The translations under genes and the position numbers were made by a program. From contig CM042684.1 in assembly GCA_023614405.1 (NCBI GenBank), positions 465,381,650 to 465,445,649 of the forward strand: 64,000 bases of DNA, read 5' to 3'. Shown here piece by piece: positions 1-11,098 of this stretch (positions are counted from its first letter, which is position 1; every line of letters begins with the position of its first letter). The notes under the pieces are model-generated. The model saw only the letters and a program-made list of their open reading frames with translations. It made no database searches and was not told the origin of the DNA. Origin of the DNA: Avena insularis (lineage: Eukaryota; Streptophyta; Magnoliopsida; Poales; Poaceae).

Positions 1-259
1 TGTGTGGCGATGAGTTCGGAACTAATCTTATGGATGATATCCACTTCACGTTCCACCATCTTCTTGTACTTAAAGACTTCCTGCTCCAGTGCTTCCATCC
101 TGTCCTCCAGACTACCTTCACCTTTAGGGCCCTGAACCTCTTTTATCTGTATCTCCCCATCCTCGAGCAACAACTCCTTGGGATGAATCTTCAACTCTAG
201 CATGTAAGGGTTGATGACGTCCGCGGAGGAACCTTCCTTGGCTGATCCAGAGGAGGACA
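1..259 (-). CDS. Partial ORF of a coiled-coil protein linked to a Gypsy element; function unknown
   Basis: An open frame of about 86 codons runs from an ATG at 257-259 to the left edge, so the C-terminus is missing. The product begins MSSSGSAKEGSS and is rich in Glu and Lys. From about residue 40 it shows heptad-like spacing (EDRMEALEQEVFKYKKMVE), which suggests a coiled coil. It lies downstream of the gag remnant of the minus-strand Gypsy element in this region and shares its orientation. I therefore infer that it is an extra ORF of that element rather than a host gene. I recognise no enzymatic motif. Low GC flanks and lack of introns fit a retroelement origin. An independent captured gene is possible. 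Confidence 0.45.
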
Positions 260-1343
260 TTATGGCTCCAAAACTGAGACTCTACCTGTCAGAAACAGAT
301 CGAAATGAAAACACACGAGAACACGATATACGAACCTCGGGGTATCCAGGGGATTATATATTACGAAGTTTTACAACAAAAGGAAGGTACTAGGAGAAAA
401 CGGGTCGGAGACGGGCTCCAGGGTGGCCACACCCCCTGGTGGCGCGACCAGGTGGGCCCATGCCGTGGGGTGGTGTGAGCCACCCGGGCTCCGTTTCTGC
501 CCCTTTTTCGACTCATTGCTTTCCTTGTTAGATAAAAACTGGAAAAATATAAATTGATAGATTTTTCGCAGACCTTTTCTTACCATAACTGTTACCTATT
601 CGAAAACAGACTCTGCAGGTCTCTAAATTTGGTCTTTGATAAATTTTCTGGAGTTACCATTTGAATAACATCAATGCCTTCATCTTCATACACATATTGC
701 TTGAGTCATTTAACCATTCACCATCTTATTACACCATTTTCTCCTACAACTTGGAAATTTCTTTCACACAAAACTTCACACAATTCTCATTAGCAACATT
801 AGTGCATGCGAGGTAATAAACCTTTTAAGTTCAATTTTTAACTGAAATCCATCAAACATAAGCTACCGAAACAACTCCTTCCGAAAGCCCAAAAAGGAAT
901 TCAAAAAGGGAAACGATTTAAGAGGCAAATGCAAGAGTGGCAAAAATCTGTCAAAATAGACCAGCAGGTAAAGATCAATTTTTTCGAAAATCTTCTGTTG
1001 CTCAAATGAAAAAGTGCAAAGCTAACGAAAGTTAAATAATAACCTGGGGCATGCACACAAAAAATTACAGATCAGTACGACATTCTGGGATTTTTCACGA
1101 TTTTTTATAGTGAAGCACAAAAATCTGTTTCGGGATAGCAACTTCCCCAAATCTTACTTCTCTCTCATTAGAGGTTGATCTTGACACAAAAACTAAACAA
1201 AAAGGATAAGGAGAGGTTATTGCAGAAGAAATAACTTCCAAGAATCAAATAAACAAAAACTTAAAGCAAAAATATATTGGGTTGTCTCCCAAAAAGCTCT
1301 TTCTTTATAGCCATTAAGATGAGCATGATAATTTCAATGATGC
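260..1343 (-). other. Non-coding internal region of a Gypsy element
   Basis: This stretch lies between the coiled-coil ORF and the gag remnant. It includes a GC-rich patch at about 410-500 and a long AT-rich part (600-1340). No frame longer than about 70 codons looks real. It is assigned to the Gypsy element only by position and strand continuity. Confidence 0.4.
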
Positions 1344-2788
1344 TCACATAAGAATATGAATTGAAGTAAAAGAGAGCATCAAAAAGAAAAAATGCAGATG
1401 TTTAAGTCTAACCCACTTCCTATGCAAGGGAGTTTTGTAAGAAAATAAATTGTTGAAACCAGAGGTTGCTAGCATAGGAAGGCAAAACAAATGTAACATA
1501 AAGACTTTCAGCAAAAAGCGAGGAAACTTAATATTATTGAGATGCATAAGAACAGTCTTCCCTCTCTCGTAATAACTTTCAGTATCATACATAAATTTAA
1601 CGATATAACTATCACATGAACCATTGTAGCAATGATCACTTATTCTAACAGCAAACACAGGGACACTAGCTCTCATAACACTACTTTGTAAAACAATATT
1701 AGAAGTATCCTTACGGAGGATAGTGTCTCCATCATCTATATATTTAGTGACAAAGTCTTTCACTTTTGCTATTACAGGTTCAATAGCTATTTGTTCATCA
1801 GGTTCAACAACTTTATTTGTACTTTCATTAACCATACTAGCTATCATAGAATGTTCCTTTATCTTAACTGGGAAAGGTATTTTCTCAATGTAAGGTTCAG
1901 GTAAAACATGATTAGCAGTATAAACTTCAGTATTTCTTGCAGGAACACTATTAACAATATATTTATATGGTTCATGATACTTATTCCATTTCTTTTTAGG
2001 AATTTCAATATAGGAAGCAAAAGCCTTAAAATAAGTTGCAATAGCCTGAGAGTCTAGACCATAAGCACTACTAATATTATGAAAGTCATCAGTTCCCATA
2101 AAAGATTTAATGCATTCGTAATCATAATTTATACCTGACTTTCTTCCTTTATCATTCTCCCATGCTTCAGCATTATCTTGAATACGGTCTAGAAGATCTC
2201 ATTTAGCTTCTTCTTCCATGCGTGTAAATGATCCAGCACAAAAAGCATCCAATAGATCCTTATCATGAAGAGAAAGCCTTGCATAAAAGTTATTGATAAT
2301 AATATTGTTGGGGAGCTCATGAATAGGACATTTGAGCATTAGTAACTTCAATCTCCCCCAAGCTTGAGTTGTACTCTCTCCATCAAGAGGCCAAAAGTTT
2401 TATATTTGATTCCGATCTTATGAATCTCACTAGGAGGATAAAATTTTGAATAAAAGAGAGGTACTACTTCCTCCCATTCAAGAGCTTGACCATTCTTCAG
2501 CAGCTTGTACCATTCTTCAGCTCTTCCGTTAAGTGATAATGAGAATAACTTCTTCTTGACTTGATCTGTTGTAATACCTGCACACTTGAACAACCCGCAT
2601 AATTCGTGTATAAAGAGCAAATGATCACCGGGATGGACAGTTCCATCTCCAAAATAGTAGTTATCCATAACACGATCAATAATTCTTGTAGGTATCTTGA
2701 AAGTATCATTTTTAGGAGGTGGTGGTTCATCTACTATCTTAGCAGTGGTAGTAGCATTACAAAATAAGAAACTAAGTGAATTATCCAT
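1344..2788 (-). pseudogene. Gypsy gag plus gag-protease linker, broken
   Basis: Reading on the minus strand from 2788, the first 146 codons form a retrotransposon gag domain (motifs DGTVHPGDHLLFIHELC and GRAEEWYKLL, then WEEVVPLFYSKFYPP). Gag-like sequence continues in another frame through 2100-2347 (AWGRLKLLMLKCPIHELP, DLLDAFCAGSFTRMEEEAK), where a stop and a frame change interrupt it. A 251-codon frame (1344-2099) carries the linker that precedes the protease in these elements (EPYIEKIPFPVKIKEHS, ISDHCYNGSCD). After CD the expected aspartic protease signature is absent and the sequence becomes unrelated, which points to an internal deletion at the protease. No RT or integrase lies in the part of the element that is visible. 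Confidence 0.7.
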
Positions 2789-2871
2789 ATTGAAATAAAG
2801 TAACTAACAGAAGTAAACAATACTCACAGTAGAAGTTTTCTTTACCAGTTACACTCTCCAATAGCGCTTCA

Positions 2872-2890
2872 CTCCCCGGCAACGGTGCCA
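2872..2890 (-). other. Primer binding site of the left Gypsy element
   Basis: Minus-strand TGGCACCGTTGCCGGGGAG follows the inner LTR end after 11 bases. This is a common PBS form in grass Gypsy elements, pairing with a tRNA 3' end. A near copy (TAGCACCGTTGCTGGGGAGC) is found at 25867-25886 in the second Gypsy. Confidence 0.65.
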
Positions 2891-2901
2891 GAAAATAGTC
2901 T

Positions 2902-4478
2902 TGATGACCCACAAGTATAGGGGATGTATCGTAGTATTTTCGATAAGTAAGAGTGTCAAACCCAACGAGGAGCAGAAGGTGTTGACGAGTGGCTTGGAGC
3001 AGGAATTCTCTGTAAATACTTAACAAACAGATTTTTAGGAGTTTTTGGTAATGCAGATAAATAAAGTACGAGTAAATAAAAGACAATAATAATAAATGCA
3101 GCAAGTGGCCTAATCATTTCTTTAGCAAAGGACAAGTCGATTGTATTACTTAAGATGACCAAACGTTTTCAAGGACACATGGGGATATCGTCAAGTGCTT
3201 TCGCTTCATATAGTTGATTAATCTTCTTTAGTTTGATAAGTGTTGTATGGGTGAACCTGTGCTAATGTACTGACCTTCCTAGGACTAATACATACTTGTG
3301 ATTAAACCCCTTGAAATCATCCGCAAGTACAAGAAAGTAATTAAGCTAAAAAAACCTAACCATAGTTTTAAACTCTGAGATCCTACACTCCCATGTGCAA
3401 AGGTTTCCTAACGGGGGTTTAGGTTTCTGTCACTTCGGCAACCCCTACGATTAGTAGCCAAATACACAATGCATTCCCCTAGGCCCATGAAGGTGAAGTT
3501 TCATGTAGTCGATGTTCACATGACACCACTAGAAGAATAACACCACAACTTAAATAACAAACTATTGAATCTTTCTCAACACAATTTCACTACTAACAAC
3601 ATGACTTCTCCCATGTCCTCAAGAAAAAAACGAACTACTCACAAGACATCATATGGATCAAGATCAGAGATGAAATAATGATAAGCAACAATCTAAACAT
3701 AACAATAATTCAATGGTTCCACTCAATAGCATCAACTACAATAAGTAATCAACACCGAGAAAGTTTCCCCTAAGAACTATGCAAGATTCAACCCAATTGT
3801 TACAGCAGTATGAAGTGGTGATGATGGTGCTGGTGGAGATGATGATGATGATGATGATCCCGATGAAGTCCAGCTTGATGGTGGTGTTGATGGCGACGGT
3901 CTCCCCTCTCCGGGAAGGAATTTCCACGGCAGATTTCTGCCTACCGGAGAGCTCTTTCTCTCTCTACAGTTTCCGTCCTTGGTGGGCTGCGTGAAACTCA
4001 TTGAGTACCAGGTTAACTTGTTTCCCTCAACCCGCCACCGGCGCACCGCCTGAGGCGGCGAAATCCTTCTATGGTCGCTCCCCAAGTCTTAGGGTTTCGT
4101 GGGGATAATATATGCCAAAGGGGAGAGCCAGAGGTGGGCTAGGGTGGCCACACCACCTGGTGGCGCGGTCTAGGGTAGCCCGCGCCAGGGGGTGGTGTGG
4201 GCCCCCTGTGGCCCATCTCTGCTCCCCCTTCTGGCATCCTTCATCTTCTAGAAAAATAGGATTTTCCGTATATTTTCTGGGATTTTCTGATCTTCGCAAA
4301 TTTCGCCTCCAAACAGCGCCTTTTCCATCAGAATCCTGACTTCAGCGGTCCATCCTCCAAAAGTCATCAACCATGCAAAAACAGATGAAATAACATAAGT
4401 ATCATCTCTTAATATGAAATATATCAATGAATAACAGTAAATTATGATATATAATAGTGATGCAAAATGGACGTATCA
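2902..4478 (-). mobile_element. Gypsy LTR, Sabrina/WHAM-like
   Basis: On the minus strand it begins TGATACGTCCATTTTGCATC at 4478 and ends GGGTCATCA at 2902, about 1577 bp with TGAT...ATCA ends. The PBS and gag lie on the inner side (below 2902), so it is a 5' LTR for the element that leaves the window at the left. A purine-rich tract and another Gypsy 3' internal region adjoin the other end (above 4478), so it also reads as a 3' LTR. The LTR contains a (GAT)n run at about 3838-3860 and a GC-rich block at 3880-4200. ORFs inside it are not considered genes. Confidence 0.7.
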
Positions 4479-5040
4479 ACTCCTGCCAAGCTTAGACGTC
4501 GCTTGTCCCCAAGCAAAAACTGAGCTCAATAAACATGACCTCAGGTTTATGGAGTGAAGAGTCGATGTAAGAATACGGACAAGAAGCATCATATTCATCA
4601 ATACACAAATCATAATAGAAGACAACTTACTATTATATAACTTAACTTGTAATAATTAAAGAAAACACAATAAAGATACATAAAATAAATCATAATTGGT
4701 AATGGCAAACTTTTTTGCTCTTGGTTAAAGAATAGTTAATAATTTGCAGGAGTTCAAACATAAAGGGGTTTTCAATGATAGCTTTCAAAGTAATATTCAC
4801 TAAGATAAGAGCAATGTGCAAAACAAGGAACATAAGAAACATGATTAAATAAATCATCATATGAATGAATGAAACACAACAACTCAAAATACTTGCTGAG
4901 ATAGAAAGGAATAGGTTTACTGACTCCGAAACCGAAACCGCTATGAGAAATAGAATGTTGTGAATCCGAAACCACTGCAAGAAACACTTCTCCGAATAGG
5001 TTGCATTGGGGTTAAAATAATCTCTCATGAGTTTGGCATT
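4479..5040 (-). mobile_element. 3' internal region and PPT of a Gypsy element
   Basis: Purine-rich minus-strand sequence (CTTGGCAGGAGT) abuts the TGATACGTC LTR start at 4478. The following AT-rich DNA resembles the non-coding region upstream of the 3' LTR in these Gypsy elements. The 112-codon minus frame at 4690-5028 has no recognisable motif. The outer limit near 5040 is an estimate. Confidence 0.5.
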
Positions 5041-6566
5041 CCCCTTCGATATATCCTAGTTGATGTAGGAACGATCAAATTAGGATCCTATCCTCGGCTG
5101 ATGAAAATCCTCATTCAAAAATCATGATCATAGCCATTTCGAAATCCTCATCACCTTCTTCCTCCTCTTCCGACGAAGAGTCCTCGAAGATCATAACCCT
5201 CAACCTCTTGATCTATAGCCAAAGATCTATGTTGAAGCCGATTCAAAACCAAAATGAAAAACATAAAAAACTCACCTACTTATTTCGTCGGACACCTCAT
5301 GGACGGAGGAGGTGAGAATTATAGCCGGTGGAGTTGAGACGGCGAGGAGGGGTGAGACAAGGGGCTGCACAACGACTGGAAGACGACGTAGAGGTCACGA
5401 AATAGCTGTCTTGTCGGTAGCCGATCGATTAACAAGGTCATGGTGGCCAGAAACTACTCGCTAGAAAATAGGTTAGGGCCCTCAATTTTGGCGACACCTA
5501 GCTCCGTGGGCGGCCGGTCTACGTTGTTCTGATCCTCCGACACCCCTGTGTACAAACAAACCAAGCTCATCACGGCTGGAAACGACCTTGAATCTTTGGG
5601 AGGATCGAAATTGCTGCGATAGTTCAAAGCCCCGGTTCGGGCGACAGCAGGCACCGGCAAGCTACCCGGAGTGGGGAAGGAGAGGGTGGAGGAGGGTATG
5701 GGCTCTCGACGAAGGCGACAGGTGGTCGCCGGAGTGAACGCTGGCGGGGATGGACGGCGCAGCGGGAAAGGTGTGCATGCGGGTGGAGGCGGGGGATTTT
5801 TTCTCCACGGGGTCGCGGCCAAGTATCTTTAGGTGTTGCTTGTTAATCCTGATCGACCTTACGCCTAAACAAGATTTATTTAGACCAACACGCGGATGGA
5901 TTAGGAAATGCTGCCATGGTCGTTCAAGCCGTGGGCCTCACCTCCACCCCGAAAGCTACCTCTACTAATAATTAACACCCTCTCTGATCTCCTCTCTGAT
6001 CCGATCTCAGCACAAGTGCGTAATGAAAAAGGAGTAGTATTTAAAAGGGTATATTCAGCAGCTTGAGAGTACCATGTATCAACTGCACTAGCTGTCTGTC
6101 TATCTGAATCCACGTCAGGATTCAGACTTGGGCTTCATGCTTGGGTGTTCCTCTTGCGTCATGATTACTCAGAAGACCGCAGCATTTGTGACATCTTGTG
6201 GATAAGTCTCTGCATGGTTCACGCGGATAGATAGATAGTTGTGGTAAATCTCTCCTCCGAAAAAATAGCTGGATTGTCACCTCGAGTGACATCAACAAGG
6301 AGTGGGCACCGATCCCCCCCCCCCCCCCCTTTGCCCAAGAACAGATGGATGATGATGTAATCGTTAATGGCCGACACTAGTGCTGCTTCAGTTCCGAGCT
6401 TTTCATCCATCAACCTCGAGAGCTTTCTTCTTATGAGCATTTCTCGGCTACCCATACCTGCATCTCTGCCGCAAGCCTGCTCCGGTCATGTGCCTGCTCC
6501 ACCCACGCTGAAGGGTACTCGAGGCTCAAGCTTGCTTCCGTCTCCTAGATCATTTCTTTCTTTACA
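5041..6566. other. Unassigned low-repeat sequence
   Basis: It is moderately GC-rich, notably at 5300-5800. Frames of 70-120 codons exist on both strands, but none has a domain I recognise, and Pro/Arg-rich composition on the minus strand suggests spurious reading. A 16-base C run lies at 6314-6329. Confidence 0.3.
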
Positions 6567-6797
6567 GAACGGACCTTTTAAGGCCCTCGTTATATAGGGA
6601 AAGTCTTTATCGTGTGTGGATAATCTGAAAATTCGAACGGATCTTTTAAGACCCTCGATATACACAAAGTCCTTATCGTGTGTGGTGCCAAAGTTCGCTG
6701 ATGTCCTGAAAACTCGAACGGATCTTTTAAGGCCTTGTTATACATGAAAAGTCCTTATCGTGTGTGGTGCGGAAGTTCGCCGATGTCCCAAAAATTT
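6567..6797 (+). repeat. Imperfect tandem repeat, three units
   Basis: Units start at 6567, 6635 and 6716, with lengths of about 68, 81 and 82 bp. Each contains GAACGGATCTTTTAAGGCC and then AGTCCTTATCGTGTGTGG. The second and third add an AAGTTCGCYGATGTCC segment missing from the first, and a fourth copy begins at 6798 and decays. This could be the subterminal repeat of a DNA transposon, but no terminus was found. Confidence 0.7.
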
Positions 6798-7663
6798 GAA
6801 CGTGTGGGTCTAGAGAGGTCCTTCGCGGGTACTGCCAATTTGGTAACAGTAACAATTCCATTGTACATGACTTTCCATCCTAAAACCGTTAGTTATTCCA
6901 CACGTCCACAAAAGAGATGTGTGTGCTACATCTTAGTTTGCGTTTTGTTCCTTCCCATCGTTTCATTTTATTGGACCTATCTCAGATGGTAACGAAATAA
7001 ATGGTCGTATGTTTTCGAGGTGGCTCCTTGTATTCTGTTCAACACATTGGGACGGTGCAACTTCCTCGGCCACGCGCCATAAAGCCCGGCGCCGGTGCCA
7101 CTTGGCACACATCAGCTCTACGGTACACACAAATTTCAATATGGCTCGTAGCAAGACAATTGTTAGCCTTTCTTGCCTCTAGCAATGTCTGTCGTCGCAG
7201 CATCGCCATGTTGAGAAGGCATCCCTGGTGGTGGAGGAGGAGTCCAACTCCTCCCCTTGTACTCTAGTTGGTCCTCCTCAGACGATAGCGAAAGGAATTT
7301 GGAGAAGGCGAGGACACGGCGACTACGACGTCGGAAGATGATTTACCGTAACTCGAATGGTGAGAGGAGTCTGAGCGGAAGGCAGAGGAGGAGGATGACG
7401 AGATGCTCGAGGAGCAAGGGATGCTACTAGAGTACTTCACGACTCTCCGCGAGAAAGACACGGAGCGTGCGGCGGACTATGGCAATGTCGCCGCTCGCAA
7501 CGGCGCTGAGGCCTCTGCCTCGGGTGTAGCGGCAACCTCATTCGTGCATGAAAGTTTCGGTCGATTTTGTTATCTACGTCGTCCCAATTCTTTTCGAACG
7601 TGTGATGGACGACGGGTGGACATGCGGCGGCATCACGACGGAGCCTGGCTCTCCTAGGGAGGC
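6798..7663. other. Unassigned sequence, left side of the Copia target
   Basis: GC-rich coding-like DNA spans 7200-7660, with an acidic open frame including ERAADYGNVAARNGAEASA at about 7470-7530. I do not recognise it. It was once continuous with the sequence now beginning at 16306, because the AGGGC duplication shows the Copia element split it. A fragment of a DNA-transposon gene is possible. Confidence 0.3.
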
Positions 7664-7668
7664 AGGGC

Positions 7669-9390
7669 TGAAGGGTTTCGCAGCATAGTAAATCAAAATT
7701 TTCTACGGAAGCGAACAGAGGGAAAGCCAAGATCTAATCTAGGAGATGCAAACAACGAGAGAGATTGGATTAGATCTTCATACCCTTGAAGATTCAAGCC
7801 AGCGTTACGCTCGGAACGTGGGTGATGTAGTCGTACTCGCTTCTCCTCCTCGCGATCCGATCCGATCTAGCACCACAAGTGGCGGTGCCTCCGTGAGATG
7901 CACACGTGCAGCACCTCGACGTCTCCTCCTTCCTCGGACCAGCAAGTATGGTGGAGAGATGGATTGGATCTACAACACGACGGCGTGGTGTATATGGTGG
8001 AGAATTTCTGCAGCAGGGCTTCGCCCACAAACAGTCGGGAGGGAGAGAGGAGGGCAGCAGGGCAACTAGGGTTTGGAGGAAAGGTGTGTGTGGGGGGGGG
8101 AAGGGGCGCACCAGCCCTCTATATATAGAGGGGGGGTGCGGCCAGCCCTTGCCCATCCTCCAAGCCTATCTCTAGTTTAAACGATTTAAACTCTCCCTTA
8201 TCTAGAAATTCTATCTCTAGATTTAAACGAGTTAAATCTATCTAGATTCGGCTGGGCCCTATGGTGCGTTGTGCCCCTGGCCCAATGCGGCCAGGACAAT
8301 CCCTCATAGGCCCATGCACCCTCCAGGAAGGTGGGGACTCGTTGGTCCGCTTCCGGAAGGTTCTTGAAGCTTCCGGTACATTACCGATTAACCGAAACTA
8401 TTCCGAACTCCAAAGACTGCACTGCCTTATATGAATCTTATTCTCCGGACCATTCCGGAACCTCTCGTGATATCCCGGATCCCATCCGAGACTCCGAACA
8501 AAAATTCATAAACCAATTATCCAATCTATCCTAGCGTCGAGACACGTTAAGTGTGTGACCCTACGGGTTCGAGAATATGCAGACATGATCTTCTATCAAT
8601 AATCAATAGCGGGGTCTGGGCACCCATATTGACTCCCACACATTCATCGATGATCATATCGGATGAACCACGATGCCAGGATTCAATCAATCCCATATAT
8701 ATATTCCCTTCGTCTCGCGATATTTTACTTGCTCGAGATTCGATCGTCGGTATCGTCATACCTAGTTCAATCTCGTTCACAGCAAGTACTTTACTCGTTC
8801 CGTAATCCGATATCACTTTGTGATTAAATCCTTAACCACATGCTTGCAAGCGGTGTTGATATCGATTACCGAGTGGGCCCGAAGCATATCTCTCCGACTT
8901 GGGAGGGACAAATTCCATCTCGATACATACAACCCAACAGATACTTTCCGATCACCTGAGAGACACCTTTATGATCACCCTCTCATAGGATGACGTTTGA
9001 TGACCTCAAAGCTTTCTTCCGATACCAGGGAGTTGTATTATCTCATGGTCTAAGGAATACAATATTTGACATGAGAAAAGCTTCGCAAAGACGAACACGA
9101 TGAAACGATCTAATAGCTTTGCTTAGTTTGGGTATGTCCACCATATCATTCTCCCAATGATATGATCTCATTATCAATTGACAACTCATGTCTATGGTTA
9201 GGAAACCTTAACCATCATTGATCAATGAGCTAGTCCATAGAGGCGTACTAGGGACACGGTGTTGTTCACAAACCACACAAGTATTAAAGTTTCCGCTTAA
9301 TACAATTCTAGCATGGAATATAAACTTTATCATGAACAAGAATTATAATAATAACATCTTTATTATTGCCTCTAGGGCATAATTCCAACA
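7669..9390 (-). repeat. 3' LTR of the Copia element
   Basis: 1722 bp, with the LTR start at 9390 and the end at 7669 on the minus strand. It contains a TATA-like CTCTATATATAGAG (8117-8130) and CTAGATTTAAACGAGTTAAA-type internal duplications near 8170-8250. It differs from its partner by a G-run length change near 8092 and a block near 7797-7820. Confidence 0.93.
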
Positions 9391-9402
9391 GTCTCCCACT
9401 TG
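9391..9402 (-). other. Polypurine tract of the Copia element
   Basis: Minus-strand AAGTGGGAGAC directly precedes the 3' LTR start TGTTGG, the expected plus-strand priming site. Confidence 0.8.
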
Positions 9403-9418
9403 CACTAGAGTCAATAAT

Positions 9419-11098
9419 CTAGTTTACATTTGGCAACAATCTCACACCCATGGCACTGAGGTGCTGATCATGTTTTACACGTGGAAGAGGTTTAGTCAAT
9501 GGATCTGCGACATTCAGATCTGTATGTACTTTGCTGATCTTTAGATCTCCATCTGCTATATAATCTCGGATTATATGAAACTTGCGGTTGATATGCTTGG
9601 TCTTTGGATGATATCTTCGTTCCTTATCGAGTGCTATGGCGCCAGTGTTGTCACACAATATCTCCAGTGGGTCCAATGCACTTGGAACCACGCCAAGCTC
9701 AGTGATGAAGTTCCTGATCCAAACTCCTTCACTTGACGCTTCTGCAGCAGCCATGTATTCCGCTTCTACTGTAGATCCCGCGATCATGCTTTGCTTGCAG
9801 CTTCTCCAGCTCACAGCTCCTCCATTCAAAATATACATGTATCCTGTCTGAGATTTAGAATCATCCTTGTCGGTGTCGAAACTAGCATCGACGTAACCTT
9901 TTACGACGAGCTGTTCATCACCCCCATAGACTAAGAACATTTCTTTAGTCCTATTTAGGTACTTTAGGATGTTCTTCACGGCTGTCCAGTGTTCCACTCC
10001 TGGATCACTCTGATATCTGCTCGTCAAACTAAGAGCATTGGACACATCCGGTCTAGTACACAGCATGGCATACATGATGGAACCTATGGCCGAGGCATAA
10101 GGCACTTTGCTCATAGCTTCCCTATCATTTACCGTAGCTGGACACTGAGCCTTGCTCAATATCTTACCTGACAACATAGGCACTGAACCTTTCAATGCCT
10201 TATCCATTCTGAACCTTTTCAGAACTTTGTCTAGGTATGTACTCTGGCTTAAAGCTATCAGGCGTCTTTGTCTATCTCTATAGATTTTGATGCCCAATAT
10301 ATAAGCAGCTTCACCTAGGTCTTTCATTGAAAAACACTTGTTCAAATAAATCTTCACATCGTTAAGCATGTTGATGTCATTTCCAATAATCAATATGTCA
10401 TCCACATATAGTACCAGAAACGTCACCGAGATCCCACTCACTTTCTTGTAGATGCAAGCTTCGTAGCAATTTGGAACAAATCCAAAGCTCTTGATCACTT
10501 GATCAAAACGAAGGTTCCAACTCCGAGATGCTTGCTTCAGTCCATAAATGGAATGCTGAAGTTTGCATACTTTATCAGCATCCTTAGGATCGACAAAACC
10601 TTCGGGTTGCATCATATACAACTCTTCATCAATGTTGCCATTGAGGAAAGCAGTCTTGACATCCATCTGCCATATTTCATAATCATGAAACGCAGCAATT
10701 GCTAATAAAATCCGAATAGACTTAAACATCGCTACGGGAGAGAAAGTCTCATCGTAGTCAACACCTTGAACTTGTTGAAAACCTTTCGCGACAAGCCGTG
10801 CTTTATAGACGGTAACATTACCATCCACGTCCGTTTTCTTCTTGAAGATCCATTTGCACTCAACGGCCTTTTGGTCGCTAGGAGGGTCCACCAAAGTCCA
10901 TCCTTGGTTTTCGCTCATGGATCCCAATTCGGATTTCATGGCTTCTAGCCATTTCTCAGAGTCTGGGCTCATCATCGCTTCCTCATAGTTCGTAGGTTCA
11001 CTGTCTTCTACTAACAAGACAGTCAAGACAGGTTGCATTACCACTTTGAGGGGCACGCGACCTTGTCGACTGCGACGTTCGATGAGCACATCGTCCAA
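9419..11098 (-). CDS. Copia reverse transcriptase and RNase H region
   Basis: A 559-codon frame with an uninterrupted Copia RT (RVT_2) and RNase H. Visible motifs: WIFKKKTD and YKARLVAKGFQQ near residues 83-110, WQMDVKTAFLNG near 145, YGLKQASRSWN near 185-195, and the catalytic LYVDDILII near 230. Further on are YADASFD-like YVDASFDTD near 406, AEYMAAAEA near 447 and HINRKFHIIRD near 510. It ends 28 bases before the 3' LTR. The N-terminal 30 residues belong to the INT-RT linker. The upstream frame (11038-11277) overlaps it and carries the preceding linker, so a frameshift separates RT from integrase here. RT and RNase H catalytic residues look intact. Confidence 0.93.
   Translation of the reverse strand: MDDVLIERRSRQGRVPLKVVMQPVLTVLLVEDSEPTNYEEAMMSPDSEKWLEAMKSELGSMSENQGWTLVDPPSDQKAVECKWIFKKKTDVDGNVTVYKARLVAKGFQQVQGVDYDETFSPVAMFKSIRILLAIAAFHDYEIWQMDVKTAFLNGNIDEELYMMQPEGFVDPKDADKVCKLQHSIYGLKQASRSWNLRFDQVIKSFGFVPNCYEACIYKKVSGISVTFLVLYVDDILIIGNDINMLNDVKIYLNKCFSMKDLGEAAYILGIKIYRDRQRRLIALSQSTYLDKVLKRFRMDKALKGSVPMLSGKILSKAQCPATVNDREAMSKVPYASAIGSIMYAMLCTRPDVSNALSLTSRYQSDPGVEHWTAVKNILKYLNRTKEMFLVYGGDEQLVVKGYVDASFDTDKDDSKSQTGYMYILNGGAVSWRSCKQSMIAGSTVEAEYMAAAEASSEGVWIRNFITELGVVPSALDPLEILCDNTGAIALDKERRYHPKTKHINRKFHIIRDYIADGDLKISKVHTDLNVADPLTKPLPRVKHDQHLSAMGVRLLPNVN

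Noticed and set aside
3736..4085. Frames of 63-102 codons around a (GAT)n run
   Set aside because: They lie inside a Gypsy LTR and their length comes from the trinucleotide repeat.
5454..5822. 122-codon minus frame rich in Pro and Arg
   Set aside because: No domain, no splice-supported extension, compositionally typical of spurious ORFs.
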